DNA of 64,000 nt from positions 1 to 64,000 of the forward strand of contig NZ_WPCC01000012.1 in the NCBI RefSeq assembly GCF_009741925.1, given 5' to 3'. This DNA is from Natronomonas sp. CBA1123. GTDB taxonomy: Archaea; Halobacteriota; Halobacteria; Halobacteriales; Haloarculaceae. Both the position numbers and the translations under genes were made by a program. The notes beneath the pieces were generated by a model, which saw only the letters and a list, made by a program, of their open reading frames with translations, was not told where the DNA came from and did not search any database. Positions 17,786 to 27,735 of this stretch are shown here, piece by piece. The first letter of the stretch is position 1. Each line of letters opens with the position of its first letter.

Positions 17786-18670
17786 ATGGACCGACAACAG
17801 ACGGGGTTCGAAAGCGCCGGCAAGCGCTGTAGTGCCGAGTTGTACCTGCCCGATGCCGAGAACCCGCCGGTCGTCGTGATGGCCCACGGCTTCGGTGCCG
17901 AACGGTCGTTCCGACTGCCCGCCTTCGCCGAACGGTTCGCCGAAGACGGTCTCGCCACCTTCCTCTTCGATTACCGCGGGTTCGGCGACTCGGAGGGGAC
18001 CGAGCAACTGGTCGACCCGTTCCGGCATCGCGCCGACTGGCTCGCCGCGGTCGACCACGTCCGCGACCTCGAGTCGGTCGACGGCGACCGCGTTGCGCTG
18101 TGGGGGTCGTCGTTCAGCGGCGGCCACGTCATCGAGACAGCCGCCCGTCGCGAGGTCGACGCCGTCGCCGCACAGGTGCCGTTCGTCGACGGCCTCGCGA
18201 CCCTCCTCCATCTCGCGCGGAACTCGGGAATCGGCTACCCGCTCGAAGCGACGAAACACGGCCTCAAAGACGCCGTTCGTGGACTGTTCCGCCGGAGTCC
18301 CCACAGCGTCCCCATCGTCGGCGACACCGACGAGTTCGCGATGCTGAACACCCCCGGTGCGAAATCGGGGTACCTCGACATCGTCCCGGAAGACACCGAC
18401 TGGAAGAACGCCTGTCCAGCGCGAATCGCGCTTCAAGTGCCGATGTACCGGCCGATTTCGCGAGCCAGCGAGGTCGACTGTCCCGTCCTCCTCACCATCG
18501 CACGGGAGGACAACATCGTCCCACCGGCGGCCGCCGAGCGGTTGGCCGACCGTCTCGACCACGTCGAGGTGCTGCGCCTCGACTGTGGGCACTTCGGCCC
18601 CTACGACGGCCGCCCCTTCAAGCGCGCCGTCGAGACGCAGGGGGGCTTCCTCGACCGACATCTCTCGTAG
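17786..18670 (+). CDS. Alpha/beta hydrolase
   Basis: A 294-residue alpha/beta-fold hydrolase (dienelactone hydrolase/BAAT-like group), probably cytosolic. The oxyanion-hole HGFG sits in MAHGFGAERSF, the nucleophile elbow is GSSFSGGHV (Ser of GxSxG), the acid is in TIAREDNIVPP and the catalytic His in LDCGHFGPYDG. The end RPFKRAVETQGGFLDRHL is typical. It is monocistronic, 46 bases after the protease gene. Substrate unknown. Confidence 0.85.
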   Translation: MDRQQTGFESAGKRCSAELYLPDAENPPVVVMAHGFGAERSFRLPAFAERFAEDGLATFLFDYRGFGDSEGTEQLVDPFRHRADWLAAVDHVRDLESVDGDRVALWGSSFSGGHVIETAARREVDAVAAQVPFVDGLATLLHLARNSGIGYPLEATKHGLKDAVRGLFRRSPHSVPIVGDTDEFAMLNTPGAKSGYLDIVPEDTDWKNACPARIALQVPMYRPISRASEVDCPVLLTIAREDNIVPPAAAERLADRLDHVEVLRLDCGHFGPYDGRPFKRAVETQGGFLDRHLS

Positions 18671-18855
18671 ACGGGTCGGTCGACGCACCCGGACAGCACC
18701 GGGCGTATCGGCAACTGAGTCGAAAGGTGCCATCAAGTACCACACGCGTCTTTACTCCGCTACTGGCTGGAAAGCCAGCGTGCCCCCAACGGGTGCCCCC
18801 ACCCACCCAAGACGGGGACGGCCTGCCCGGCCCCCCTCGTCTTCCCACCTTGGTT
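18671..18855. terminator. Intergenic region between convergent genes with two hairpins
   Basis: This 185-base gap separates the 3' ends of the hydrolase and the PfkB kinase. It contains CTGGCT-GGAA-AGCCAG and a looser stem AGACG...CGTCT enclosing C-rich sequence, and the plus strand carries a run of cytosine tracts. A shared bidirectional terminator is the plain reading. No ORF with haloarchaeal codon bias is visible. Confidence 0.4.
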
Positions 18856-19836
18856 TTACGCCGCCAGCCACTGCTCAGGCTGTTCGGTCGCCAGCGACGC
18901 GATGTCATCAGCCGTCGCCGTCGTTCCGGTTGCAACGTAGTAACTCGCACAGCAGTTCCCGAGCGCCATCGCTGGTCCGATATCTCCGCCGGCGGCCAGA
19001 CCGTGGGCGAGGCCGGCGCTGAAGCGGTCGCCGCCACCGGTTCGGCGGACGGGGCCGTTCGGGTCGAAGTTCTCGACGACCGCGTCGTCGGTTCGGGTCG
19101 CGGCCGCGGCGGCGTCGGCTTCGTGTCTGACCACCGCGAACGCCCCCGTTTCGTCTCGAACCGCCCGAACGTCGTCCGCGACGGCCAGGGCGTCGGCAAT
19201 CGCCGTCAGTTCCCGACCGTTGACGCTGACGGCCACGTCGACGGCGTCGTCGAGCGTCCCGAGCGCCGCGAAACAATCGCGTATCTCGGCGGCCGGTGCG
19301 GTCGTCAAATCGCCGGGGTCGAAGACGAACACGCCGCCCTCGAGACGGTCGGCGAGTGCGGTCAGCGAGTCCGTCATCCCGTCGACGGAGGCCCAGTTCC
19401 CACAGACGTAGGCGTCGGCGTCGGGGACCGTCTCGAAGTCCTCGTGGCTCCAGTCGGCCACGTCGTCGCTAACCTCGGCGTAGGTGAGGTCGCCGTCGGA
19501 GAACTCGTGGATGGAGACGGTCGATGGGTCACCGAACGAGTGTGTTTCGAAGGGGAAGGCGAATCGGTCGTCGTCGAGACAGCCGTCGAGTCGCACGTCG
19601 TCGCCGAGGGCGTTGGCCTGTTGGGCGGCGTTGACGGCTTGCCCACCGGCCTCGATGGCGTGTGTGTCGATGTGAAACCCCTGTGGGCGACCCGCGACGA
19701 TAGCCTCGCGGAACGCCGCCTTCGAGAGCCACTGGCCGTCTTTCGCACGAACTCGCTGGAAGGTGTCGACGCTCCCGTCGGGGAACGCCGCCACACGGAC
19801 GGTGGACTCGACCAGCGAAGGTACGGCGTCGTACAT
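18856..19836 (-). CDS. PfkB-family sugar kinase
   Basis: A 326-residue ribokinase-fold kinase. The N-terminal substrate region has GGQAVNAAQQANALG and the C-terminal catalytic loop is GGGDRFSAGLAHG, where GDxFSAG carries the catalytic Asp. It phosphorylates a sugar or sugar-like alcohol using ATP; the specific sugar is not evident. ATG 19836 is chosen because the 457-residue reading upstream would run antisense through the UspA gene. Two internal stretches (DAAAAATRTDDAVVENFDPNG) are longer than in ribokinase. Confidence 0.85.
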   Translation of the reverse strand: MYDAVPSLVESTVRVAAFPDGSVDTFQRVRAKDGQWLSKAAFREAIVAGRPQGFHIDTHAIEAGGQAVNAAQQANALGDDVRLDGCLDDDRFAFPFETHSFGDPSTVSIHEFSDGDLTYAEVSDDVADWSHEDFETVPDADAYVCGNWASVDGMTDSLTALADRLEGGVFVFDPGDLTTAPAAEIRDCFAALGTLDDAVDVAVSVNGRELTAIADALAVADDVRAVRDETGAFAVVRHEADAAAAATRTDDAVVENFDPNGPVRRTGGGDRFSAGLAHGLAAGGDIGPAMALGNCCASYYVATGTTATADDIASLATEQPEQWLAA

Positions 19837-19905
19837 GGCGTGTGACTCGGGGGCGCCGTTGAAAGGCCTCCCGGGTTTATGTGTATCGGCCTGATAGCAC
19901 AGCAC

Positions 19906-20328
19906 ATGCACGTGCTCGTTCCCACGGACGGTTCCGACCCGGCGGAGGCGGCACTCGACCACGCCTTCGAGCGGTTCGCCGACGACGACATCACCGCGTT
20001 GTACGTCATGGACCCCGTGGAGGGCGCCACCGCGTGGGGACCGGCGACGGGCGAAGACTGGCTCGGCTCCGCCGAGAAGCGCGCCGAAACCGTCCTCGGG
20101 GAGGCCGTCGAACGCGGAGAGGAGATGGGCGTCGAAATCGAAACCGACTCCGTCGTCGGCCGACCCTCGCGGGCGATTATCGACTACGCCGAGGAACACG
20201 ACCTCGACCAGATAGTCATCGGCAGCCACGGTCGGGACGGCATCACACGGGTTCTGTTGGGGAGCGTCGCCGAGACGGTCATCCGTCGGTCGCCCGTCCC
20301 CGTCACCGTTGTCCGCGACCGCGAGTGA
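19906..20328 (+). CDS. Universal stress protein (UspA family)
   Basis: A 140-residue single-domain Usp. It starts MHVLVPTDGSDPAEAAL and ends with the nucleotide-binding motif GSHGRDGITRVLLGSVAETVIRRSPVPVTVV, matching the G2xG9xG(S/T) ATP-binding pattern. ATG 19906 is chosen over an ATG 27 bases upstream because the family begins at this methionine. Divergent from the PfkB gene with a 69-base gap. Confidence 0.92.
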   Translation: MHVLVPTDGSDPAEAALDHAFERFADDDITALYVMDPVEGATAWGPATGEDWLGSAEKRAETVLGEAVERGEEMGVEIETDSVVGRPSRAIIDYAEEHDLDQIVIGSHGRDGITRVLLGSVAETVIRRSPVPVTVVRDRE

Positions 20329-20435
20329 TTCCCGAACCGCTCGGCGATTACCTCATCGTCTACGCCTACGTCATCGGTCGAGCGCACACTGGCATCGTCT
20401 GAGCGTTTATATACTGAACCGACTCATGTCGGGGC

Positions 20436-21305
20436 ATGGGAATCTTCGCCAATCTCAAAACCGGCCTGACGCTGTCGCTCGACAGCCTCACTGTCCTCCG
20501 CGAGCACCCGAAACTGCTCGCGTTTCCGGCGATAAGCGGCGTCGCGACGACCGTCTTCTTCGTGTTCCTGTATTTCGGCGTGTTCGTCGCCGGCTTCCTC
20601 GGCGGCGGCATCGCCGAGTACGTCGCGCTGTTCGTACTGTACTTCGTGACGACGTTCACCGCCTCGCTTTTCACCGCCGCACTCGTCCACGCCGTCAACG
20701 ACGCGTTCCACGAGCGCGAGCCCTCGGTCCGTCGGTCGGTCGGCGCCGCCTGGCGAATGAAGGGAACCATCGCCGTGTGGTCGGCCATCGCCGCCGTCGT
20801 GAGCCTCCTCATCCGACAGCTAGAGGAGTCGAACAACCCCCTCTCCGGCATCGCCGCGGCGCTGTTCTCGCTCGGGTGGACGATTACGACGTTCTTCATC
20901 ATCCCGGTCATCGTCTTCGAGGACGTCGACGTGAAGTCGATGTTCTCCCGCAGCGCCGAGACCTTCGCCGACACGTGGGGTGAGACCCTCGGTGCCGGAC
21001 TCGGGTTGGGACTCATCCAACTGCTGTTGGCCATCGTCGCCGTCCTCGTCGCCGTCGTCTTCGGTGGTGTCATCGCCACCGTCTCTCCCGGTGCCGGCTT
21101 GCTCACGGGCGCCTTCGTCGTCGTCTTCGGACTGCTCGTGGCGTATCTCGTCGGCCAGACCATCCGCGGCATCGCCAAGACGGCGCTGTATCTCTACGCC
21201 CGAGAGGGAACCGTCCCCGAGGCGTTCACCGACTTCGACTTCGAGACGCTCGGCGGTCGGGCCGAACACAGGGCGACGCCGAAAGGCGAGCGCGTCGAGG
21301 GGTAG
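20436..21305 (+). CDS. DUF6159-like integral membrane protein
   Basis: A 289-residue membrane protein with about six helices, beginning GIFANLKTGLTLSLDSLTVLREHPKLLAFP, a family-typical amphipathic start. Other hallmarks are FTASLFTAALVHAVNDAF, WSAIAAVVSLLIRQLEE, FFIIPVIVFEDVDV and QTIRGIAKTALYLYAREGTVPEAF at the C-terminus. It resembles haloarchaeal DUF6159 proteins, whose function is unknown. Its 3' end is 42 bases from the second UspA gene, so the two may be co-transcribed. Confidence 0.75.
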   Translation: MGIFANLKTGLTLSLDSLTVLREHPKLLAFPAISGVATTVFFVFLYFGVFVAGFLGGGIAEYVALFVLYFVTTFTASLFTAALVHAVNDAFHEREPSVRRSVGAAWRMKGTIAVWSAIAAVVSLLIRQLEESNNPLSGIAAALFSLGWTITTFFIIPVIVFEDVDVKSMFSRSAETFADTWGETLGAGLGLGLIQLLLAIVAVLVAVVFGGVIATVSPGAGLLTGAFVVVFGLLVAYLVGQTIRGIAKTALYLYAREGTVPEAFTDFDFETLGGRAEHRATPKGERVEG

Positions 21306-21347
21306 GCCACTCGCGGATTTATCACCCGGGTCGCCGTATCCTCGCGT

Positions 21348-21773
21348 ATGTACGAGGACATTCTACTCGCCGCCGACGGCAGCGAGGACTCACAAGCGGC
21401 GACCGAACACGCACTGACGTTGGCGTCCGGGACGGGCGCGACGGTCCACGCCGTCTCGGTCGTCGAGACCCGAACCGCTTACGACAACGCCATCGTCGAC
21501 CCCGACGAGGTCAGGGAGAACCTCCGAACTGATGCCCGCGAGGCGCTCGAGGCGGTCGAACGGGCCGCCGAGGAAGCGGGCATCGACTGTGAGACGACCA
21601 TCGAGGAGGGGCCGCCGCCGGAGCGCATCCTGGAGGCCATCGCCCGAACCGGCGCCGACGTGGTCGTTCTCGGGGCGACGGGACGGTCGGCGTTCAAGCG
21701 ACTCGTGTTGGGGAGTACGACCGAGCGACTGCTCTCGGAGGCGCCGGTGCCGGTCGTCGTCGTCAGCGATTGA
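21348..21773 (+). CDS. Universal stress protein (UspA family)
   Basis: A 141-residue Usp domain starting MYEDILLAADGSEDSQAATEH, with C-terminal ATP-binding signature GATGRSAFKRLVLGSTTERLLSEAPVPVVVV. It is clearly a paralogue of the Usp at 19906 but only distantly similar (DGSEDSQAATEHA versus DGSDPAEAALDHA), and both keep the glycine-rich nucleotide motif. Confidence 0.92.
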   Translation: MYEDILLAADGSEDSQAATEHALTLASGTGATVHAVSVVETRTAYDNAIVDPDEVRENLRTDAREALEAVERAAEEAGIDCETTIEEGPPPERILEAIARTGADVVVLGATGRSAFKRLVLGSTTERLLSEAPVPVVVVSD

Positions 21774-21856
21774 GCGGGCGACACACGGCGACGGCGAAGC
21801 GCCCCGCCGTCCCGGACCGAAACCGATAAAACCGACACACGCCCACGTCCAATCGA

Positions 21857-21941
21857 GCCGAGGTAGCCTAGCCCGGCCAAGGCGGTTGCTTCGAGAGCAA
21901 CTGTCCGTCAGGACACGTGAGTTCAAATCTCACCCTCGGCG
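21857..21941 (+). tRNA. tRNA-Ser (anticodon CGA)
   Basis: A full cloverleaf can be drawn. The acceptor stem GCCGAGG pairs with CCTCGGC, and the discriminator is G, as in serine tRNAs. The anticodon stem GTTGC/GCAAC encloses loop TTCGAGA with anticodon CGA (reads UCG). A long variable arm (about TGTCCGTCAGGACAC) marks class II. The T arm contains GTTCAAAT. No intron is visible. The 3' CCA is not encoded. Confidence 0.96.
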
Positions 21942-22031
21942 TTTCTCGTTTCCCACCGCCCGACAGTGATTACTCCGTCCTCGACATCGACCAACACAAG
22001 AAAAATACGACTGCGCGGTGTGTACTCGGCA

Positions 22032-23825
22032 ATGGCCCTCTCCGATGTCCTCCTTTCCCCACTGGGATTAGCCGCCCTTCTCGTCGCCATCCCCATCGTG
22101 GTGTTGTACCTCATCCGCCCGGACCCCGAACGGGTGGAGTTGCCGACGTTCCGGTTTCTGGTCGCCGAGGAGCGCCAACAGGCGACCACTCCGCTGTTCG
22201 AACGGCTCTCCCGAAGCGTCCTGCTTCTGATACAGTTGCTTGCGATACTACTGTTGGCGACGGCGCTGGCGACGCCGTACGTACCCGTCTCCGAGCGTGA
22301 AACCGTCGAGGAGACAGTACTCGTCGTCGACACGAGCGCGAGCATGAAGACGGCCGACGGCGGGTCGACTCGCTTCGACCGTGCGGTCGCCGCCGCTCGT
22401 GAGGAGGCCACGAGCGCCACGTCGGTAATAACGACCGAGGGCGGCGGCCGCGTCCGCATCCAGCGCGGGACGCCGAGCGATGCCCGTGGACTCCTCGGGG
22501 ACCTCTCGCCGACGGACGCCCCGGGTGACCTCCGGGGCGCCATCTCGCAGGCGTCGTCGCTGGCCGGCGAGAACGCCCGCATCGTCGTCGTGAGCGACTT
22601 CGCCGGCGACTCCTGGGGCGATGCGGTGACGACCGCCCGCGCTCGTGACATCTCGGTCGACCTCAGGCAGTTCGACCGGGGCGGCGAGGACAACGTCGGC
22701 TTCGTCAACCGCCGGTTTTCGGGCTCGGAGGTGACGCTCTCCGTCCGGAACTTCGGCGACGACGCAGTCAGCAGGACCGTGACGCTCGGAGACCGCCGGG
22801 CGGAACTCCGCCTCGGCGGCGGCGACACCGAAACCGTGACCTTCCCCGTCCCGGCCGGCCGGACTCGCGCCGAGTTGTCCCCCGGCGACGACTTCGCGGT
22901 CGACGACAGCGTCTCGCTGGCCGCTCCCGAGGACCCGACCGTCGACGTGTTGGTGCTGACGAACGACGAGAACCGGTACCTGACGACGGCGCTGTCGGTC
23001 GTCGACTCGGTGGACGTGACCGTCGACCGTCCGCCGACGACCATCGACGACGGCTACGACGTCATCGTCTACAGTAACGTCAACCGGGAGTCGCTGTTGC
23101 CGGGGAACGTCGAGAGCGGCCGGGAACTTCTCGCCGACGGCGGCGGCGTCGCGGTGCAGGCACAGCGGGAGATGCCCGAACGGTACGGCGACCTCCAGTT
23201 GGTCGAGGCCTCGGGACTGCAGGCGGGGACGACGGTTCGGCGAACTGCCGACTCGGAGTTGACCCGCGGTATCGACTTCCAGCCGCCCGAGGAGTACCTC
23301 GCCGGCGACCTCCGGGAGGGTGAGTCGCTGGTCGAACTCCGCGACGGGTCGCCGCTCGTCGCCACCGCCGAGCGCGGTCCCGGGCGGCTGCTGTACTACG
23401 GCTACATTAAGGACGCATCGAGCTTCAAGTTCAACTACCAGTACCCGGTGTTCTGGAAGCGCGCCGCCTTTCACCTCGCGGGCCGGGAGCCGCTGCCGGC
23501 GCTGAACTACGCGACCGGCGAGACGGCGCGCTTCCAGGTCGACACCGTCTCGGGGCCGGACGGTCAGGTGTCCGGTCCGGCCGTCAGTCTGCAGCGTGCT
23601 GGCTTCTACGGCACCGCCAGCCGACAGGTCAGCGCGTCGCTGCTCGACGAAGCCGAGTCCGACATCGCCGTCGAACCGCTCGAAGACCGCTCTGGCCCCG
23701 TCGGCGAGCTCACGCGCGAAGAGCAGCGAACCGTTCCGCGTCCGCTCACCGAGTTCGTGGCGCTGGGCGCCCTCGCCGTGCTGTTGCTCGAAGTCGGCTA
23801 TCTCTACCGGCGGGGTGACCTCTGA
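22032..23825 (+). CDS. BatA-like VWA-domain membrane protein
   Basis: First gene of a six-gene overlapping operon. The 597-residue protein has a BatA/DUF4159-like N-terminus: MALSDVLLSPLGLAALLVAI (helix 1), RPDPERVELPTFRFL, then helix 2 (LLIQLLAILLLATALATPYV) and a von Willebrand A domain with MIDAS motif DTSAS (in LVVDTSASMK). A beta-rich middle region and a C-terminal helix (FVALGALAVLLLEVGYLYRR) complete it. The VWA faces outside between membrane anchors. ATG 22032 is preferred over 21966, which would overlap the tRNA end. The stop TGA overlaps the ATG of the next gene. Confidence 0.88.
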   Translation: MALSDVLLSPLGLAALLVAIPIVVLYLIRPDPERVELPTFRFLVAEERQQATTPLFERLSRSVLLLIQLLAILLLATALATPYVPVSERETVEETVLVVDTSASMKTADGGSTRFDRAVAAAREEATSATSVITTEGGGRVRIQRGTPSDARGLLGDLSPTDAPGDLRGAISQASSLAGENARIVVVSDFAGDSWGDAVTTARARDISVDLRQFDRGGEDNVGFVNRRFSGSEVTLSVRNFGDDAVSRTVTLGDRRAELRLGGGDTETVTFPVPAGRTRAELSPGDDFAVDDSVSLAAPEDPTVDVLVLTNDENRYLTTALSVVDSVDVTVDRPPTTIDDGYDVIVYSNVNRESLLPGNVESGRELLADGGGVAVQAQREMPERYGDLQLVEASGLQAGTTVRRTADSELTRGIDFQPPEEYLAGDLREGESLVELRDGSPLVATAERGPGRLLYYGYIKDASSFKFNYQYPVFWKRAAFHLAGREPLPALNYATGETARFQVDTVSGPDGQVSGPAVSLQRAGFYGTASRQVSASLLDEAESDIAVEPLEDRSGPVGELTREEQRTVPRPLTEFVALGALAVLLLEVGYLYRRGDL

Positions 23826-26192
23826 TGTCGGTGTCCTACACCATCGGCGAGGAGCTGACGGTCGGCCTCCAACAGCTGTGGCCGCTCGTGGCGCTGCCGA
23901 TAGCCGTCGCCGTGTTGGCGTATCTCGTCTTCCGGCGGGCGCCGGATTCGCGGTCGGCCTCGGCCCGGAGCCGCAGACTCCTCTTTGCCAGTCGCGTCCT
24001 CGTCGTCGTGTTGCTCGTCGGCGCGGCGATGGGGCCGTTTACCGTCCAGACACAGGAGACACCCGGCGAACCGAGCGTGACGCTGCTGACCGACGACTCC
24101 GACAGCATGGCGGTGTACGGCAACGTGACCGACGACCTCGTCGCCGACATCGAAGCGGCCGGCGTCCCGGTGACGCGAGCGACGGTCGGAAGCGGGACCG
24201 ACTCCCGCATCGGCGACGGCATCGCGGCGAACCTCAGGGAGAACGGTACGGTGGTCGTCCTCTCCGATGGGCAGGTGACCGAGGGGCGGCCGCTGTCGGT
24301 CGCCGCCGAGGAAGCCCGGCGGTTGAACGCGACGATTAACGCCGTCGAACTGCCGCCGCGTCGCACCGAGCGGGCGGTTTCGATGACCGGCCCCTCGACG
24401 ACCAGCGTCGGCATCCCCGCCGAGTTCACCGCCACCGTCGACGGCGTCGGTGCCGAATCACCCGTGGAGGTCGAGATGCGAATCGACGGCGAAGTCGTCG
24501 AGACGCGGACGGTCGCACCGGGCGAGTCGCTGTCGGTTTCGCACACCTTCGAGGAAATCGGTTCCCATCGCGTGACGGCGACCATCTCCGGCGACGACGT
24601 CTACGGCGAAAACGACGTCTTCTATCGGAGCGTTCGGGTCGTCGAGAAGCCGGACGTGCTGTACGTCTCCGGTGGCGGCTACCCCTTAGAGGGGTATCTG
24701 AACTCGCTGTACGACGTGACCAACGCCTCCTCCGTGCCGGACGACCTCGACGACTACGCGGCGGTCGTCGTCCAGGACACCCCGGCGAACCGCCTCGGCA
24801 ACGTCAGTTCGCTCCAGGAGTTCGTCATCAACGGTGGCGGACTCGCCGTCGTCGGCGGCGAGAACGCCTACGAGAACGGCGGCTACGACCAATCACCCAT
24901 CGCCTCGACGCTTCCGGTCCGCGTCGGGAACGCCACGGGCGGCACCGCCGACATCGTCCTGTTGGTGGATATCTCCGGCAGCGCCCGCGAGGGCCAGTCC
25001 ATCCAGAAGGCGGTCGCTCTGGACGTCCTCGACCAACTCAACGACGACAACCGCGTCGGCGTCGTCGCGTTCAGCCACGTCGTCTACCGCATCGCCGACC
25101 TCCAACCGCTGAGTACCTCCCGAGAGCGAACCGCCGACCGCATCCGCCGCCTGCAGAGCGTCGGCGGAACCGACATCGCGAACGGGCTTCGGGGGGGCGG
25201 ACGAACTGCTCGGCAATCGCGAGGGGACCATCATCCTCCTGAGCGACGGCCAGACGGAGTTCGGTCCCCCGACCGCAGTCGCAACCCAACTCGGCCGGGA
25301 GGGGACGCGGGTCATCTCCGTGGGAGCAGGTGAACGGGTCAACGAGCAGACGATGCGCCGCATCGCGGAGGCCTCCGGGGGGTCGTACTTCGCGGCCGAC
25401 GAGACGAACCGCCTGCGACTGCTGTTCGGCGGCACCTCACGGCGGTTCGAGGGCGAGAACCTCACCATCGTCACCCAGAACACGTTCATCACCTCGGGCG
25501 TGAAATTGACGGCGAACCCCGAGCGCGCGAACGCGGTCGCGGTCAAGCCCGGCGCCGATTACCAGGTCGCGACCGCCGACGGAACGCCCGCAATCGCCTC
25601 CTGGCGGTTCGGACTCGGGCGCGTCGTCTCGCTCACGGCCTACGACGAGGACGGCACGCTCGGCGGCCTGCTGGAACCGCCCGACTCCCTCGTCGTGACG
25701 AAGTCGGTCAACTACGCCATCGGCGACCCGGCGCGGACGCGGACCGGCGTCACGGCCGTCGCCGACGCCCGGGTTGGCCGACCGACCGAGTTCACCTACC
25801 GCGGGGATTCCCGACCCGACGCCGAGGGCGTCACCCTCCGGCAGGTGAGCGAGGAGCAGTACCGTGGCGAGTTCACGCCCCAAGAGCCGGGGTTCGGCGA
25901 ACTGCTCGACGCCGAGTACGCCGCCAACTACCCCGTCGAGTACGGCAGTTTCGGTCGGAGTCCCGAACTCCCCGCCGCAGTCGAAACAACCGGCGGACGG
26001 ACGTACGACCTCGACGATGGGAGCCGAATCGCCGCTCAGGCCAAACAGCAGTCGACCCGGGTTCGGACCGTCGAGGAGACGTGGGACTGGCTTGCGGTGC
26101 TCGCGGCGCTGCTCGTCTTCGTCACGGAGGTCGTCGCCCGACGTGTTCAAGTGTATCGCGGCCGCAGTTCACTGGAGAGTGGTCTCCCGTGA
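23825..26192 (+). CDS. Second VWA-domain membrane protein (frameshifted at 25191-25197)
   Basis: A protein of about 788 residues, if one extra G is removed. The N-terminus has two helices, then a beta-rich domain and, from about 24950, a VWA domain with MIDAS DISGSAREGQS. At a run of seven Gs (25191-25197) the frame fails just after GGTDIANGLR. Deleting one G continues as GADELLGNREGTIILLSDGQ and on through a glutamine-amidotransferase-like C-terminal part to a final helix (WLAVLAALLVFVTEVVARRV). The two frames meet without loss, so this is one gene. It overlaps its neighbours by 1 and 4 bases. Confidence 0.85.
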
Positions 26193-26809
26193 GTTCGCTG
26201 GGCCGTAGCATCAACCTCGGATTGGTCCTCCTCATCGTGTTGGCGCTGGCCGGCACCGCCGGAGCGACGGTGCTGTACCAGAACGCCACCGGCGAGCTAC
26301 AGGACCGAAACGAGAACCTCCAGGAGGATAACGAAGAACTCCGAACCGAACTGAACGAGACGGAAACCGAGTATCGACAGACACAGGCACGCGTCGACGA
26401 ACTCGAATCGCAACTGAACACTCGGAATCAAGACGTCGACCAAGTGGCCACCCAACTCGAGGAGACCCAACAGCAACTGAACGCGACCGAAGACGAACTC
26501 GCCCGGACCAGACAGTCCCTCCGGGAGTCCCAAGACCAAGTCGTAGAGTTGCGGACCGAGTTGGGCGACGTTCGAGCGGAGTTGGAAGACGTTCGGGATA
26601 CCGTCGCGGACCTGGAAGACAGAAACGACGAGCTAGAAACCAGAAACCAGGAGCTTGAGGACGATGTCCAAAATCTGGAAAACGATATCCAAGACCTAGA
26701 AGACAGAAACGACGACCTCGAAACCAGAAACCAAGAGCTCGAGAGTGACATTCAAGAACTCTGTAATAAGGAGAAAAACGCCAACGAAACCGTCTGTGAG
26801 GGGTACTGA
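26189..26809 (+). CDS. Membrane-anchored coiled-coil protein
   Basis: A 206-residue protein starting at GTG 26189, which overlaps the previous stop by four bases. One N-terminal helix (SINLGLVLLIVLALAGTAGA) is followed by an almost unbroken coiled coil of heptads rich in N, Q, E and D (about residues 30-195). The end contains near-identical segments DLEDRNDELETRNQELEDD and DLEDRNDDLETRNQELESD, 28 residues apart, encoded by lower-GC DNA than the rest. The tail is CNKEKNANETVCEGY, with two cysteines. It presumably scaffolds or spaces the VWA proteins of the operon; this is inferred from position only. Confidence 0.72.
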   Translation: MSSLGRSINLGLVLLIVLALAGTAGATVLYQNATGELQDRNENLQEDNEELRTELNETETEYRQTQARVDELESQLNTRNQDVDQVATQLEETQQQLNATEDELARTRQSLRESQDQVVELRTELGDVRAELEDVRDTVADLEDRNDELETRNQELEDDVQNLENDIQDLEDRNDDLETRNQELESDIQELCNKEKNANETVCEGY

Positions 26810-27735
26810 TGACGGACGAAGAAAGCGAAACGGAAACCGGCGCAGAAGTGGCCGACGACCGGCCCCGCGAGCGAATGGCCGCGGCACTCAACGAGATACG
26901 CCGCGAGGGGCTGAAAGCCGCAACCATCTACGCGGCCGTCGACGCGACGCTCGTCTTCCTCGCGGTGAATCTGCTCGTAATCGTCGTCGAGCCAGCAGCG
27001 ATACCTGACGCGGTCACCGTCCCGTCGTCGGTGACCGACGCCGTCGGGGGCCTCGTCGGCCAATCGCTCGGGACGGTCGACGTTCCGGTGTCGGCGCTCA
27101 TCGCGACGGCCCTCGCGGTGGTCGTTTTCGGCGCGGAGTTGTGGCTTCGGAGTCGCCGCCCGCTCGTCGAGCGATTCGAGGCTGCGAACCCATCGGTCGC
27201 CGAGGCGCTGCGAACCGCCCGCGACACGGTCGCCCGCGACAGCGACTCGCGGATGGCCGCCCGGTTGTACGAAGACGTCCTCGAACGGCTGCGAGACACA
27301 TCGAGCGTCGCGTTGCTCGACGTGCGACGAATCGCCGTTACAGTTATCGTCGTCGTGGCGCTGAGTCTCGCGACCGTCCAGTTGGCCGCCGTCGACCTCG
27401 GTGGAGGGGAAGGCGTGGGCCCGGACGACGGCACCGACGCAGGCGAGGATACCCCGAACCCCTACACCGGGCTGAAGGACGGCGACGCCGTCTTGGGCGA
27501 CCCCGAAGACGTCGACGCGGGCGACGACGAGTTGGACGCCCAAATCGACTCCAGCGGCGGCAGTGAGGACGTAGACGACACCCAGCAGTTCCCGTCCGAC
27601 AGCGTCGACCGCGGGTCTGGCGGGTCGAACAGCGCCGACGGACAACAGGCCGGCTACGCCGAGCCGGAGCAACTGGAGGACGCGGAGCTCATCCGCGAGT
27701 ACAACCTCCGCATCCGCGACGAGGAGAACACATGA
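26809..27735 (+). CDS. Membrane protein of the MoxR operon (unknown family)
   Basis: A 308-residue protein with three helices (AAVDATLVFLAVNLLVIVV, VSALIATALAVVVFGAELWL and VRRIAVTVIVVVALSLATVQLAAV) around a cytosolic helical region (ERFEAANPSVAEALRTARDTVARDSDSRMAARLYEDVLERL). The C-terminal 110 residues are acidic, glycine/serine-rich, low-complexity extracellular sequence. ATG 26809 shares a base with the previous stop, and the end overlaps the MoxR ATG by four bases. It occupies the slot often held by DUF4129 or similar proteins in MoxR-VWA clusters. Confidence 0.7.
   Translation: MTDEESETETGAEVADDRPRERMAAALNEIRREGLKAATIYAAVDATLVFLAVNLLVIVVEPAAIPDAVTVPSSVTDAVGGLVGQSLGTVDVPVSALIATALAVVVFGAELWLRSRRPLVERFEAANPSVAEALRTARDTVARDSDSRMAARLYEDVLERLRDTSSVALLDVRRIAVTVIVVVALSLATVQLAAVDLGGGEGVGPDDGTDAGEDTPNPYTGLKDGDAVLGDPEDVDAGDDELDAQIDSSGGSEDVDDTQQFPSDSVDRGSGGSNSADGQQAGYAEPEQLEDAELIREYNLRIRDEENT

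Noticed and set aside
18856-20229. A 457-residue version of the PfkB kinase
   Set aside because: The extra N-terminus lies antisense to the UspA gene at 19906. The kinase fold begins at ATG 19836.
21857-22032. tRNA-Ser as an integration site for an island starting with the MoxR operon
   Set aside because: No direct repeat of the tRNA 3' end and no integrase gene were seen nearby, and the operon has the same codon bias as the rest, apart from the coiled-coil repeats.
23825-26192. Two separate VWA genes (23825-25333 and 25320-26192)
   Set aside because: The split is a single-base homopolymer shift. The second frame has no helix or start of its own and continues the first domain.
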